From: Dioscorea cayenensis subsp. rotundata
Lineage: Eukaryota > Streptophyta > Magnoliopsida > Dioscoreales > Dioscoreaceae
Assembly: GCF_009730915.1 (NCBI RefSeq)
Contig: NC_052486.1
Coordinates: 22,039,589 to 22,103,588, forward strand
Length of the DNA stretch: 64,000 bases
Direction: 5' to 3'
The notes under the pieces are model-generated. The model ran no database searches, had not been told where the DNA came from, and was given only the letters and a program-made list of their open reading frames with translations. A program made the translations under genes and the position numbers. Below, one piece after another: positions 12,912-25,190 of the stretch (positions are counted from its first letter, which is position 1; every line of letters starts with the position of its first letter).

Positions 12912-13775
12912 ACTATAGTTGTGTTTGATTGTCTCCCTGGAAAATTTTTTTACTGCGCCATTTTTCCAAATTAAATAAACTGTTTGTTTGCCAAAATTTT
13001 TCGTGGAAAATTTTTTTACAAATTATATCATGTGACCCTATTTTCTCTCAAATCAGTGGAAAATTTTTCCTGCCTCCACCCTGGAAAAAGTTTTCCAGGG
13101 AAACGTAAAGGCTATGTGAAAAAATAACATGTTGAAATATTTAAAATAACTTTTCTTTTAAAAATTTTAAAGTTTTTTCTTTTCTTTCAATTTTTTTTTA
13201 AAAAAAAATAAATTATAATATTTTAAATAAATTTATCCAGATTAGTGAACAAATCCCGCGACGTTTTGATGGTAAGATTCAATTCCACGTAGCAATGTTT
13301 ATAATTTTAAAATAACTTTTCTTTTAAAAATTTAAAAGAAAACATTTTCCTTTTCTTTTTAATTTTTTTAAAAAGATAAATTATATAACTTGATAATATT
13401 TTAAATAAATTTATCCAGATTAGTGAACAGATCCCACGGCATTTTTGATGGTAAGATTCAATTCCACGTAATGATATTTATAATTTTAATAATTTTAAAA
13501 AAAAATTCATGGAAAATGTGATTTTTTTTCAAGGAAATTTGATGCAATCAAACAACAAATTAGGGTTTTTTTCATTTTCCGTGGAAAATAAGAGCAATCA
13601 AACAACAAACAATATCTGAATGTTCTATAGAAAATTTTTGATTTTCTAGCTAGGAAATAATGCCAATTAACAACTATTTTTTCAATTTTCATGTAAAATT
13701 TTTCTATAGAAACATATTCCATGGGAAAATTTTCTTTTCTAGCCATTTTCCATGTTGCCAATCAAACATAGCCTA
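12912..13775. mobile_element. Tourist-like (PIF/Harbinger) MITE upstream of copy B
   Basis: Imperfect terminal inverted repeats: left GTTGTGTTTGATTG...CCTGGAAAAT, right the complement of GGCTATGTTTGATTGGCAAC. The phrase GGCTATGTTTGATTG is typical of Tourist-type ends. The flanks (AAAAACAC before, CATTAGAAC after) correspond to adjoining bases upstream of copies A and C, which lack the element. The target duplication could not be fixed to a clean trinucleotide. It is large for a MITE because of an internal duplication. Confidence 0.5.
13133..13490. repeat. ~180-bp direct duplication inside the Tourist-like element
   Basis: Two adjoining copies (about 13133-13311 and 13312-13490) both carry AATAACTTTTCTTTTAAAAA, TTTATCCAGATTAGTGAAC and GGTAAGATTCAATTCCACGT. 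Confidence 0.8.
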
Positions 13776-14325
13776 CATTAGAACAACAATGAAAAAACAA
13801 ATCGAATTTTTTTAAAATATTATTGTTGAGTAGCTTAGAAATTATCTGAATTATTATTATTTTTTAATGAATGCGGGCCTCTAATGTTCATCCCTGGTTC
13901 CGGCACTTGTTGCCTTTCTCAAAAAAAAATATGTTCCTCAAATCTTCAAGGGTTATTCACCAAATATAAGATCCATCTTCCAAGAAGTTGTCTATCATTG
14001 TGACTTGTGAGAATCATTGCAAACTTATGTATGATAATTTACTCTACCAAAGAATCCAGAACCAGCCAACACTGTTGAGAAAATGAACAAAGTTTCCAAT
14101 AATCCAGAGAAAATAATTCATTTCAAAGCTTCATGTTTACTTGCAAGTTGCAACTGCATCTACAGTGGTATTCATTCCCCTCCCTCCACTTTCATTCCCC
14201 AAACCAAAAAAAAAAAACAAACAAACAAACAAATCAACATAAATTACAACCATCAAACTCAACAACATGATCACTGCAATGGCCAGCACCGCCACCTTCT
14301 TCCCCTTACAACATGAACACTATCC

Positions 14326-14709
14326 TCAACTCACAATGTCAGTGGTTGTACCTGCATTCCAACAATGCACAGGCTTCAACCTCATTGAATTATACTGACC
14401 AGTCTTGTTCAGAACTACTGGTTTTGGTGAAGGAGCTGCACCGATGCCTTCAGTGATCATTGGATAAGTAGGCACTGCAAACAAACTTATATCAATGTGC
14501 ATTGTCGATGGCGCCCAGAGAAGGTTGTTTATTATCGACGGTGCAGGGACACTGATAGTGCCCCAGAGCTGAAAGACATCGGAGAAATGAAGAAAGGTCG
14601 ATGAATGGGGAGTATTAGTGATATTTTGCATGTATGTTGTGAGCGAGATGTTCCCGCTCGAGATGAGATCAGCAGGGCAGAGTGCTGTGGTGGCAGTGAG
14701 CTTCGTCAA
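14326..14709 (-). CDS. Unrecognised ORF, 127 codons
   Basis: The frame stays open upstream of this Met to about 14820, adding the stretch TVITATRPAKTRRTLAAFIQ. The composition is protein-like, without low complexity: Thr/Ser/Pro-rich with a short run IGAAPSPKPVV near the C-terminus, and ending in CWNAGTTTDIVS. I do not recognise a family. There is no clear signal peptide or membrane segment. It is more GC-rich than the surrounding spacer, so it may be an exon or a captured gene fragment. Because ORFs of this length also arise by chance, I hold it as a weak candidate. Confidence 0.25.
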   Translation of the reverse strand: MTKLTATTALCPADLISSGNISLTTYMQNITNTPHSSTFLHFSDVFQLWGTISVPAPSIINNLLWAPSTMHIDISLFAVPTYPMITEGIGAAPSPKPVVLNKTGQYNSMRLKPVHCWNAGTTTDIVS

Positions 14710-15123
14710 GACATCGTTTATGGTAACGATGTGCTGGATGAAGGCGGCCAGAGTGCGTCGGGTTTTTGCAGGGCGGGTGGCGGTGATGACAGTGTTTGTG
14801 TATCTGTTTCAGCCACAACAGACCAAAAATGTGCAGGTAGACTGGATGAGCCAGTGAAATCAAAGTTTGTGTGTGAGTAATGAATGTTGTTATGCAATTT
14901 AGATTGTTGGACTCTGTTCTAGTTATAAAATTACAGCAATGAGCCTAAATAGTCGAATATGTCAATAATCAAGGGGTATTTATGGTGATAATAAAGAATG
15001 TCAAACAGAGAAATTCTCATGTGCAGCACAGATATCTGTGATTGAGGTCATTGCCTATTCTAGTAACAAATTACAGAAATACGCAGAAGGATCCCAACCG
15101 GATGGCATCATGATATCAGAAAT

Positions 15124-16200
15124 TAGGGATGGCAACGGGTAGGGTATGGGTAGGGTATGCCAAAACCCTTACCCTTACCCGTAACCCCTACCCCATACCC
15201 GTACCCTTACCCGTACCCTTTAGAGTAAAAAAAATCATACCCTTACCCTTACTCGCATGAGTACGGAGTATCTCCGCATGAGCACTTGCTACCCGTTATT
15301 ACCCATTGTTCAAATTATCGAATTAAATTTAAATAATAATAAAAAAATAAATTAATTATACATTATATTACAATCTTTAAACATACGTCCATAAATTCAA
15401 AATTACAAAGTTGATATATATTTGTTTATCTTAAATTATATAATCACATAAAAATGACATTTATTTAGTGACTCAATGAGTAACTCTACCTTTTTGTTTT
15501 TGTTCATGTTTAACTATTTTGGTTTTTGTTTTTAAATTTTTCATATATCTACTATTTATATTTTATATAGCTTCAAATTTTATAAATATCTAGTAAGGTT
15601 TTTGAATATAAAAAAACATTAAAAAGTAATTCTCATAAGTTATATCCAATTGATTTTTTTATTAGTATCTTATTTTTTTCGGGATGTTTTTATAATTTAT
15701 AGAATAAAATTATTATAACATTATTTTTTTATATTTGTTTATTTTTTTAAATTTAATTATGATTCTTAATATATATCTAAAAATTCAATTTTAATAATAT
15801 TATCAAATATAAATATAGAAATTAAATAAAAATTTAAAAATAATATATTAAGAGAAAATTTGAAGTATTATTTTTCAAAATTAATCACCGTGAAAAATAG
15901 ATATTGAGTAAATTGTGAGTAAATGTTTAGTTTAATAAAAAAAATTATATATATATATATATATATATGAGAGGAGGGTAAGGGGCATGCGAGTGCGGGT
16001 TTTTACCCTGCACTCTTCAACGGTAAGGGTAAGGGAGTAAGGCATGGTAGGGTAGGGGCATACCCTCACCCGACTCGCATCCGCTCAAAAACTAACGGGT
16101 GTCACTTAGCACTTACGTCCGGTCAAAGAGGGTAATACCCTCTTTGACCGGGTACGGGTACGGGTATACCCGTCGGGTAAGGTACAAATTACCATCTCTA
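15124..16200. mobile_element. Non-autonomous hAT element (1077 bp)
   Basis: Bounded by a perfect 8-bp target duplication TCAGAAAT (15116-15123 and 16201-16208). Ends are TAGGGATGGCAA on the left and the complement of TAGAGATGGTAA on the right, the usual hAT terminal form. Both subterminal regions are packed with short GGGTA / TACCC motifs in both orientations, and the middle is AT-rich without an ORF. So it is a MITE-like derivative moved by a transposase from elsewhere. Confidence 0.9.
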
Positions 16201-16348
16201 TCAGAAATCAAGGGGTATGGATGTAATAATCAAGTTGTCAAACAAATTACTTCTAATGTGCACGTGTAAATACCTGAATAACTAGTTAATTGCAACCTGA
16301 CTGCAGATGTATATGTGCGAATACAACAATAAATTGCAAAAGTCTCAC

Positions 16349-16587
16349 CAAAAAGACTCATAGCTTTAGCGTAGCAGTACTTGGCCACATGTTAAAAACG
16401 AGAGTGAAACATTCAAAGGCATCGAGTTTAAAACTCGTTGGAAATATCGGTAATAATGGATCGCTGGTTGTGGGGGTAAGTTTACAGCCCAAATCCCTTG
16501 TCTTCAGCTGAAGAAGTGTGGGCTGGATGATCAATTCCCGGCCCGTACACAAACCCCTAATGTATACTTGGTCAAAAAATAAATAAA
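16349..16587 (+). mobile_element. tRNA-derived SINE downstream of copy C
   Basis: Flanked by ~18-bp near-identical direct repeats (TAAATTGCAAAAGTCTCAC left, TAAATTACAAAAATCTCAA right). The empty site, AATTACAGAAATCTCA, is seen downstream of copies B and D. The head contains tRNA-like AGCTTTAGCGTAGCAGTAC and ATCGAGTTTAAAACTCG (B-box-like), and the 3' end is the A-rich tail AAAAAATAAATAAATAA. Confidence 0.75.
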
Positions 16588-16801
16588 TAAATTACAAAAA
16601 TCTCAATCAACAATTTTGCTCACATAGAAAATAGGTGAAGATTTAAGTTTCATAAGGTGACAAACAAACACCTTATCATGAGCACACACAATTTATTCCA
16701 GGCTCAATTTCTGTGCCAAAAAACGCAGTTGCCACAATACATGAAAGGAGATACAGAACTGGTGAAAGACAAACGCGACCCATGTTCCGTTCTGTTCTTT
16801 C

Positions 16802-19800
16802 TTATTTTAGTCCTAGGTTATCTAACTCGGCAGATATATGGCCTAGCAGATAGTCAGCACATCGTATGGTCGGAAACCTGCAAATAATCTACTTTGTAAG
16901 AACATAGAACTGATCAAGTGAGCAGCATTTCAATTTTAATATAAGTCATGTGTTCAGCTTGGTATTTCACTATGTGATGCCATGCATCTGCAGCAGCCAT
17001 AGAAAGATCACCATTGTTCTCAACCATGACAAATCCTCAATATTATCATCTTGTTAGCATATTTAGCATGCAAGTTTAGACCGTTTAGTACATCTGTTTA
17101 AAGAAACATCTACAAGATAAAAACAAGATGAACTAAGGTGCATGGTTTTGACTGTGCCTTTTCATAGAATACTCAAGTCAATATCATGTTAAGTGAATTT
17201 ATGTGGATCTCAATCAAGATATGATGATGGAAAGCAGTTTCATAAATGAAGACCGGAGGAAGCCAGGGCGGAAGAATAATACCTTGGAGGATTTTCCTTG
17301 CTGCAACAACTCTCCAAACACTCAATCATGCAAGCAGGGTCTCCATCTAGGAAGAAGGCAACCTAAAAAATAGATGTTAAACTTCCAGTGGGATTCTTCA
17401 TCAACGATAGAGTTGAGGTATAGATATTAGTGGTTGTTGTTAGGTTAAGTACACATGGTTTCGATATTTTTATTAAATATTCAGCATAAGCTGTTGTTGT
17501 CAACCCACTTCTATTTTAAGTGACAAAAGGAGATATTTTGTATTACAGAAGAAAACTGATCAATCTTACAGAGTAGCGCTCTTGTTCAGTTATCAAGACT
17601 CTGTGCAATGTTGATCTGTAGAATCAAGTAATTAACAATATAGAATAAGCATGGAAGTCAGTAAAGGCAAGTACCATAAAACCATAAAAATCAAGTCCCC
17701 GTCGAAATTTGTATACAACACAAAATCTATATTACCGGAATAAGCAATTAGTCCACCTCTCTGACGTGTCCCCAACATTAACAATCAAAGCCCTGCAATG
17801 AAAATGACCATGTTTCAATTAATGATTCAATACCGACAAGCAGAAACACAAATATATATATATATATATACCTCCACAAACATTCGTACACCATTCTACT
17901 GCCATGCGTAATGGCAAAAACATAGACACACATATTCATTTTACCTCTACTGGTGTAATGTTTGTTTCAATAAATAGTATTGATATGACCATACAGCTAA
18001 CTGGCTATCAAAAACTGACAGTCTTGCATGATATTAATCGAAGAAATACCACCATCATTTACTCCGCATAAAAAAAATGAACTTATAAAAGAAACACCAA
18101 TACAATTTCTGTGCAGCAACGAAAATCTCTTTCTGCTGGTTTGATTTTTTACCCATGAACATGAGGTACATCTTCCCATAGCTGAGGGCACCTGTCCTTA
18201 TCTCTGCAAATCTGTAAAGCTAAGAATATGTAAAATATCTGGAGTTCTGGTAGCAAGATTATACAAACCGTCAACTGATAAAAGATGCAATATATTCAGA
18301 GATAAACCTGAAGACCACGGACCCCATCACTTAACAGAAGTGTAACCATTCCAAAGTCTGAATGGGCAGACGCACCTAAACTCCCACAACTCCCTTCAAA
18401 AGATTTACCTAAATAAAAAATTCAAATTTTAAAATGGATCGATAATACCTTAGTAAAATGCTCCTTGCTAAAGCAAAAACCTAGAAGGAAGAGAATTCGA
18501 ACCTGTACATGGAGAACCCAGGACATAAAAGTAGAAAACAAGGACACTGCTTCCACACATGAAGCACTTGGATTGCAGGCAGCATGGTTATATTACTGGC
18601 TATCAAGTTACCATGGACAACTCTTAAAATAGACAATTTCCAATTTAAAAAAAAATGCAGCACTAGCTGACTACTTATCACAAAGGCTCTTCCGATTGCA
18701 CTAATCATAGAGGCATAGTGTGGCTTTAATTCTAAAATTGAAATCATTGGGATTGTCGGATTGACAAGCTCTAGTGAGCTGAGTTGCTTCTTAGAAGCCA
18801 ACATAGGGTTGATATCATCACAAAGAAACAGCAATAGTAGCTTAATTGTTAATGTTTATAAGCAAGAAGAAAATATCTACCTGGATAATGCAAAACTCGA
18901 ACATATGCCAAGGGTTCATGCAGTGCTCCAATTTTCTCAAAGAAAAGGTCATCAAGACCCAAAGACAATGCCATCAAGGAGATTAATTTTTTGCTCACAG
19001 CCCTGTGGTCAAGAAGCAACCAGCTTAAGTTCAATAAATTGTACCCCAGAAGTTGATACAACTAAACTACAATACAGGTTATCCTTTCCAGACAAAGGTA
19101 ATTCTTTGGAGTCCAGAAACTGAGCGATATAACATGAATATTGGTCTCCGTAGTTCACCTGAAGTAACATTCTTTGTTTAGCTTAAATTTCTCACAGATA
19201 GAGCCCAAAACTGACGTCAACCTCGTGTCACATATTCCACATGAACAGAAACAATCTAAGATACATTTGTTTATATGAAATATACAGAAGCTATGGTTTG
19301 TCACATAACCAGTATTTCAATATTCTCTAAATTCAATACAGAAAATAATCAGAGCATAGTGATTGCCAACTAAAGCAATTTCAAAACAGTGACACCACAC
19401 ATTTGAGGAAGAATTGGAACCTCTTGTTATAACTTAAAGCCAAGAATATGCAATGCATGGTGCAGATAAAGAAAAACACAGAAGAGGTATCTAATTGAAG
19501 TATCTCCGTATATACGATCAACATGAAAAGTCAGTAAAAGTAATCTAAATAACAAAATACTAGAATGACAAACAAAACAAGTAAAATACTCCCTCCGTTC
19601 TTTTTTATCTGTCATTTTTGAACATCGAGAAGCATTTATTATTATTTTTCCAAAATTACCCTAACACTCTATTTCAATTTTCTTCTTGAAATTTAATATA
19701 AGAGAGAAATGTGAAAAAAAAAGAAAAATTAGGGGTAATTTTGGAAAAATAACTAATTTTTTATTAAATTATGTAAAATAACTAATTTTTTTTTGTATGT

Positions 19801-20645
19801 GAGATTCGGTTATTCACGACAAATAAAAAGGAACGGAGGGAATAGAACGTATAGAATGATCACTTTTCGAAATTCAAATGAAAATATGCTCCAAAACAAG
19901 AGCTTACAGCATTTTTTCATAATAAGACTCCATCATGGCTTTCCAACATGGCAAAAGTTCTACAATTACACAGAAAAAAAAAAAAATCCAATTAAACAAA
20001 GACATACAATTCAATTGTATGTATTCCAAGTTAATGTAAAAAAAATGGGAGCATAAGAAAGAAAATTTACCTTCTGGAGGCCATTGATTCGCATTGAACT
20101 GTGAACAGCTGATTTTGGAGGAACTGATGAAAAAATCCTCATGTAGCCTCCCTAAATCTCAGTAAAAACAAAATTAAAACAACATTGAATCTGAAGGGAA
20201 ATAAATAAATAAATAAACAAACAAGATGATTGATCATGAGAAACTCAAACCTTGAACTTCGGATGAAGAATTTAGGGTTAAAGAAGGCAGTGGATTGTAA
20301 CCCCAGTTATCCTTCCTAGTTTTGAGCTTTGTCTTCTGGTCGAGCGGCAACGAGAAGAACTTCTTGCTCTCCTCGAGCACTTGCTGGAAAAACGACTCCT
20401 CGATTCCGTGATTGATGAGGTAGAAGAAACCATGATCCACGCATGCCTGAAAGCCCATTGATCGATTGATTAAATTTCAGAAAAACACACAGTGAATGGA
20501 ATCAACAGAACAATTGAGAGATTAACGAGAGAGAGATTTTGGGGGCTTGGGATTAGGGTTTACGGACCTTGCGAATGGATTTGGCAATGGAGTCGAGATC
20601 GGTAGAGACGAGATCAATCAGTGGGAGAGCCAGATCACCAGCCAT
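16802..20645 (-). CDS. 2-oxoglutarate/Fe(II)-dependent dioxygenase, copy C (open over full length)
   Basis: Likely cytosolic oxygenase that couples 2-oxoglutarate decarboxylation to oxidation of an unknown substrate. Eleven exons: 20568-20645, 20251-20446, 20071-20151, 19908-19959, 18881-19002, 18308-18408, 18153-18211, 17736-17792, 17570-17615, 17283-17362 and 16802-16877. They sum to 948 bp: 315 residues plus TAA, with GT/AG borders and matching phases throughout. Domains: DIOX_N about residues 8-120 (DHGFFYLINHGIEESFF, KKFFSLPLDQK), then the double-stranded beta-helix with iron ligands AHSDFG and STLHRV and the 2OG-binding Arg in QERYS. The segment after exon 2 that usually reads DSKESFYIGPL in relatives is here RLHEDFFISSS, and GDMLERW is GDTSERW, so substrate contacts may differ. 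The only copy in the array without a frame break. Intron 4 carries a Stowaway MITE. Intron 1 begins with a telo-box-like TAAACCCTAATC shared by the copies. Confidence 0.9.
19589..19842. mobile_element. Stowaway (Tc1/Mariner) MITE in intron 4 of copy C
   Basis: Starts CTCCCTCCGTTC, ends with its complement GAACGGAGGGAA, and is flanked by TA on both sides: the signature of Stowaway. It is 254 bp, AT-rich and folds on itself (CCAAAATTACCCTAA inside pairs with TTAGGGGTAATTTTGG). Absent from the same intron of copies A, B and D. Confidence 0.93.
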
Positions 20646-21112
20646 TTTTTTTTCTTCATTTTTTTTTTAAATTTGACTTTATGCACTTACCTTGTTGATC
20701 AGGAAAGCAATTTTTTAATCTTCTTTTTCTTTTAAAAAAAAAACAATGCATTAGAAATTTAGAACAACACTATAAAAACACAAATCGAATGTTTTAAAAT
20801 ATTAAATAAGAATTTTAATCATTTAGAACCTTGGTTCTTCTCAACCATCCGAGCTTCATGAGGTTGTTGAAACATTGCTTATTCTAGTGATAAGATTACA
20901 AAAATATCCCTACATACTGGAATAAATTACAGAAATCTCATTGAACAATTTCCTCAAATGAAATAGGTCAAGTTTCACAAGGTGACAATGCTTATGAGCG
21001 CAAACAGCAGTTTATCCCTGGTTCAATTTGTGAACAAAAAGAGGGGGGGGGGGAGTTACCACACTTCATGAAAGGAGATGCGGAACCGATGACATCTAAG
21101 TTGTAACCTCTT
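20646..21112. other. Short spacer between copies C and D
   Basis: Only 467 bp against ~2.9 kb for the A-B spacer; this probably approximates the original spacing. It contains the promoter of copy C and the 3' flank of copy D, including the shared AATTACAGAAATCTCA phrase and a G10-like run near 21043. No gene seen. Confidence 0.6.
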
Positions 21113-24100
21113 CTATTTCTGCCCACCAGTATATATTGCAGAAATACGCTGCTGCAGATAATCGACACATTGGATAGCAGGAAACCTGCAAATAATACGC
21201 CTTGTAAGAACGTAAAACTGATCAAGTGAGCCGCATTTCAATTTTGGTATGAACAATGTGTTTAACTTGGGGTTTCAGTGTATGATGACATCTGTCTGCA
21301 GCAGCTATAGAAAGATCACCATTGTTCCCAACCATGACAAATCTTCAATTTTATTATCTTGTTCACATATTTACCGTGTCATTTTAGACCATTTAGTACA
21401 GCCATTTAAAGTAACATCCACAAGATAAAACCCAGCTGAACAAAGGTGAATGTTTTCAACTGTGCTATTTCATATAATCCTCAATTCAATATGATGCAAG
21501 TGAATTCATGTGGATTCCACTAAAGACAAGATGATGGATACACAGTTTCACAGATAAAGACAGGAGGCAGTTGTGGGGAGGAATAATACCTAGGAGGATT
21601 TTCCTTGCTGCAGCAACTCTCCAAAGCACTCAACCATGCAACCGAGGTCTCCATTTAGGAAGAAAGGCAACCTAACAGTAGTAGAGTTGATGACAATTAG
21701 TAGCCATTGTTAAGTTGAGTACATATGGTCTCGATCTTTATGTTAAATATTCAGTATTAGCTTTTGCTGCCAATCTGCTTCTAATTTAAGTGACAAAAGG
21801 AGATATTTGTTATAACAGAAGAAAAATGGTAAGTCTTACAGAGTAGCGCTCTTGTTCAGTTGGCAAGACTCTGTGCAATGTTGATCTGCAATAGGAGAAA
21901 ACATCAACAAATTTTTAGAATCATGTGATTGCTGAGATGGAGTAAGCATGGAAGTCAGTTAAACACAAGCACCTGAAAACAATACTAATCAAGTGCTCAT
22001 TGAAATTGGTCGAAACAATACAAAAGCTAAATTTACCGGAATAAGCAATTAGTCCACCTCTCCAGCAAGTCGCCAACATTAACAATCAAAGCCCTGCAAT
22101 GAAAATGACCATGTGGCAATCAATGATTTAATACCCACAAGCACAAAACACAAAAAAAAATATGCCTCCTTCAACATCGATACCATTCTACTGGCATGTG
22201 TAATGGCAAAAACATAGATACACATATATGTTTACCTCTATTGATCTGAATTTCATTTCTATTGATATGACCATACAGATAATTGAAAATGAAAAATTGA
22301 TAGTCTTGCATAATATTAAGTGAAGAAGTATCACGATCATTTACTACACACACGCACAAAAAGTTCAGTTATGAAAGAATGCTGATAAATTTCTGCACAA
22401 CAATAAAAATCTCATGAATGATTTTTACCCATGAACATGAGGTACATCTTCCCATAGCTGAGGATGCCTATCCTTATCTCTGCAGATCTGAAAAATTAAG
22501 AATATGTAAAATATCCAAGTTCTGGTAGCAGGATTATATAAATCATCTACTAAAAAAAGATAAACATATTCAGTAGATATACCTGTAGACCAGGGACCCC
22601 ATCAGTTAATAGAAGCGTAGCAATTCCAAAAGTCGGAATGGGCTGATGCACCTAACCTCCCACAACTCCCTTCAAAAGTTTTACCTGAATAAAAACTTCG
22701 AGCCTTAAAAACTGACTGATAATATCTTAATAAAATACTCCTTTTCTATAGCAATAACCTAGAAAGAAAAAGAATGTGAACTGGTGGAGAAGAACCCAGA
22801 ACATAAAGTAGAAAACAAGGACACTGCTCCGACACATGGAGCAATTGGATTGCAGTCAGCATCCTTATATATCTGGTTAGCAAGTTGGCATGGATACATC
22901 TTAATATCAGCAAGTTTTGATTAAAAAACGAAAAAGTTAACTACTTATCACACAGACTCTCCTAACTGCACTTATCATAGAAGCATAGTGTGGCTTTTAT
23001 TCTATAATTGAAATCATTGGAATTGACAAGCTCTAGTGAGCTGAGTTCCAACTCGAAAGGTAAACATATGGTTGATATCATAACACAAAACATAGCATTT
23101 GTGACTTAATTGTTAATGTTTATAAGCAAGAAGAGAATATCTACCTGGATAATGCAAAAGTCGAACATATGCCAAGGGTTCATGCCATGCTCCAATTTTC
23201 TCAAAGAAAAGATCATCAAGACCCAAAGACAAAGCCATCAAGGATATTAATTTTTTACTCACAGCCCTGAGGTCAAGAAGCAAACCAGGGTAAGTTTCAT
23301 AAATTGTACCCCAAAATCGATACAACTAAACAACAAAAAAAGCATTCCTTTTCCAGGCCAAAGTAACTAAGAGATATAATCGGAGTATCAGTACTTTCAA
23401 CTCATAGTTCAAAAAGCTTATGTATAACCATGTTCTTGAAATATGAAAACTTAGCTGCAAATTAACATCGAACAGTTTCCACACAAAGAAGCCCATAGTT
23501 CACCTGAAGTAACATTCTTCGTTTAGCTAGATTACCTCAACCATATTCCAAACATCAAACTTCTCACAGATAGAGCATAAAAACCAATGTCAACCTCATG
23601 TCACATATTTCACGTGAACAGAAACGATCTCGTATACATTTGTTTATATGAATTATATAGAAGCAATGGTTTGTCATATAACCAGTGTTTCACCAGTGGT
23701 TCAATATTCTCTAAACTCCAAGAAGGAAAACTCAATGCAGCCAATAATCAGAGCATTGCAACTTTCATCAACTAAAGTGATTTGAAAACAGTGACATCAC
23801 AAGTGTGGGAAGAATTGGAACATCTCATTACAACTAAAGCCAAAAATATGCAATAAGTGGCACAGATAAAGGAAAACACAGAACAAGTCTCTGATTGAAG
23901 GTCTCAGCATGTACAATCAACATGAAAAGTCAGCAAAAGTAGCCTAAATAACAGCATACTAAGATGGCAAACAATATATGCAAAATAAACAGTATAACAC
24001 GATTACTTCAAACAAAAATATGCTCCAGAACAAAAACTCACAGCATTTTTTCATAATAAGATTCCATCGTGGCTCTCCAACATGGCAAAAGTTCTAGAAT

Positions 24101-24772
24101 TACACACACACACACACATAAAAAAAGAAAAAAAGAAAAAAAAAAATCCATTAAACAAACACAGACAATTCAATGTATGTATTCCAAGTTAATCTAAAAT
24201 GTGACAAAATGTACCTTCTGGGGGCCATTGATTGGCATTGAATTGTGAAAAGCTGATTTTGGCGGAAGTGATGAAGAAACCCTCACTTTACATCTCCTGA
24301 ATCTAAGTACAGACGAAATTTAAAAAACAATTAAAACAGCATTGAATCTGAAACATGATTGATCATGAGGAACTGAAACCTGTAACTTTCAGATGAAGGA
24401 TCTAGGGTTAAAGAAAGCACTGGATTGTAACCCCTGTTATCCTTCCTAGTTTGAAGCTTCATCTTCTCGTGGAGGGGCAACGAGAAGAACTTCTTGCTCT
24501 CCTTGAGCACTTGCTGGAAAAACGATTCCTCGATTCCATGATTGACGAGGTAGAAGAAACCATGATCCAAGCAAGCCTGAAAGCCATTGATCGATTGATT
24601 GAATTAAAGAAGAAAAAACAATAAATTGGATCAACAAAACAATGGAGAGATTTGTGAGAGAGAGATTTGGGATTTGGGATTAGGGTTTATGGACCTTGCG
24701 AATGGATTTGGCGGAGGAGTCGCGATCGGGATTGGAGAGATCAATCAGCGAGAGGACCAAATCACCCGCCAT
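21113..24772 (-). pseudogene. 2-oxoglutarate dioxygenase, copy D (multiply interrupted)
   Basis: All 11 exons are recognisable: 24695-24772, 24380-24576, 24215-24296, 24042-24093, 23145-23266, 22583-22684, 22429-22487, 22037-22093, 21840-21885, 21590-21671 and 21113-21185 (stop TAG). Against copy C there are single-base gains in exon 2 (197 bp), exon 3 (82 bp, shared with B), exon 6 (102 bp, CATTCCGACTTTTGG in the iron-ligand motif) and two in exon 10 (82 bp). The N-terminus reads MAGDLVLSLIDLSNPDR and pairs it with copy B. Splice borders are still good. Shared damage with B shows decay began before the duplication that split them; the extra lesions could be later decay or base-calling errors. 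Confidence 0.75.
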
Positions 24773-24815
24773 TTTCTCTTCTCTTCTTTTAATCTCCTGG
24801 TTCACAGTTCACTTG

Positions 24816-24842
24816 ATTATATATATATATATATATATATAA
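24816..24842. repeat. (TA)n microsatellite
   Basis: About 13 TA units just upstream of copy D's start. Confidence 0.9.
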
Positions 24843-24870
24843 CTTGTGGGACGTGATATGCAGATTCAAC

Positions 24871-25183
24871 GGTTAATTTTTGATAAATCACTCAGCTTTT
24901 ATCGAAATATCAGTTTCTGTCATTTAACTTTTGGTTTGTTGAAATCTCTGAGTCACTTCATTTTCATAACCAGTCACCGTCTGGATTAACATTGTCATTA
25001 GCCGACGTTGAGGCTGCGCGATTGGGTTTTTCGGCGTCACGCCGTCAGAATGACAATATTAATCCACGAGTGACTTGTTTGTGAAATTGTTAGTGACTTT
25101 GAGTGAGCACTGAAACAAACCAAAAATTGGAAGAACCTGATATTTCGACAAAGTTGAGTGATTTATCAAAAAAATTAACCAAC
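24871..25183. mobile_element. Foldback (Mutator-like) MITE
   Basis: Long inverted repeats: left GGTTAATTTTTGATAAATCA, right its complement TGATTTATCAAAAAAATTAA. They extend about 90 bp inward (GAAATATCAG.., TTTTGGTTTGTT..). Flanking direct repeats share ATTCAAC (24864-24870 and 25184-25190), with weaker matches beyond. No ORF. The length of the inverted repeats and a target duplication of about 7-10 bp suggest a Mutator-type derivative. Confidence 0.7.
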
Positions 25184-25190
25184 ATTCAAC

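Larger units (their letters stand above)
12825..14325. other. Upstream region of copy B, no gene outside the MITE
   Basis: The first ~85 bp are related to the promoter-proximal DNA of copies A, C and D. After the Tourist-like element (12912-13775) the sequence is AT-rich and shows no recognisable gene. Confidence 0.5.

Noticed and set aside
14605-14880. Plus-strand ORFs opposite the orphan minus ORF
   Set aside because: They mirror the higher GC of the same stretch; only the minus frame looks protein-like, and even that weakly.
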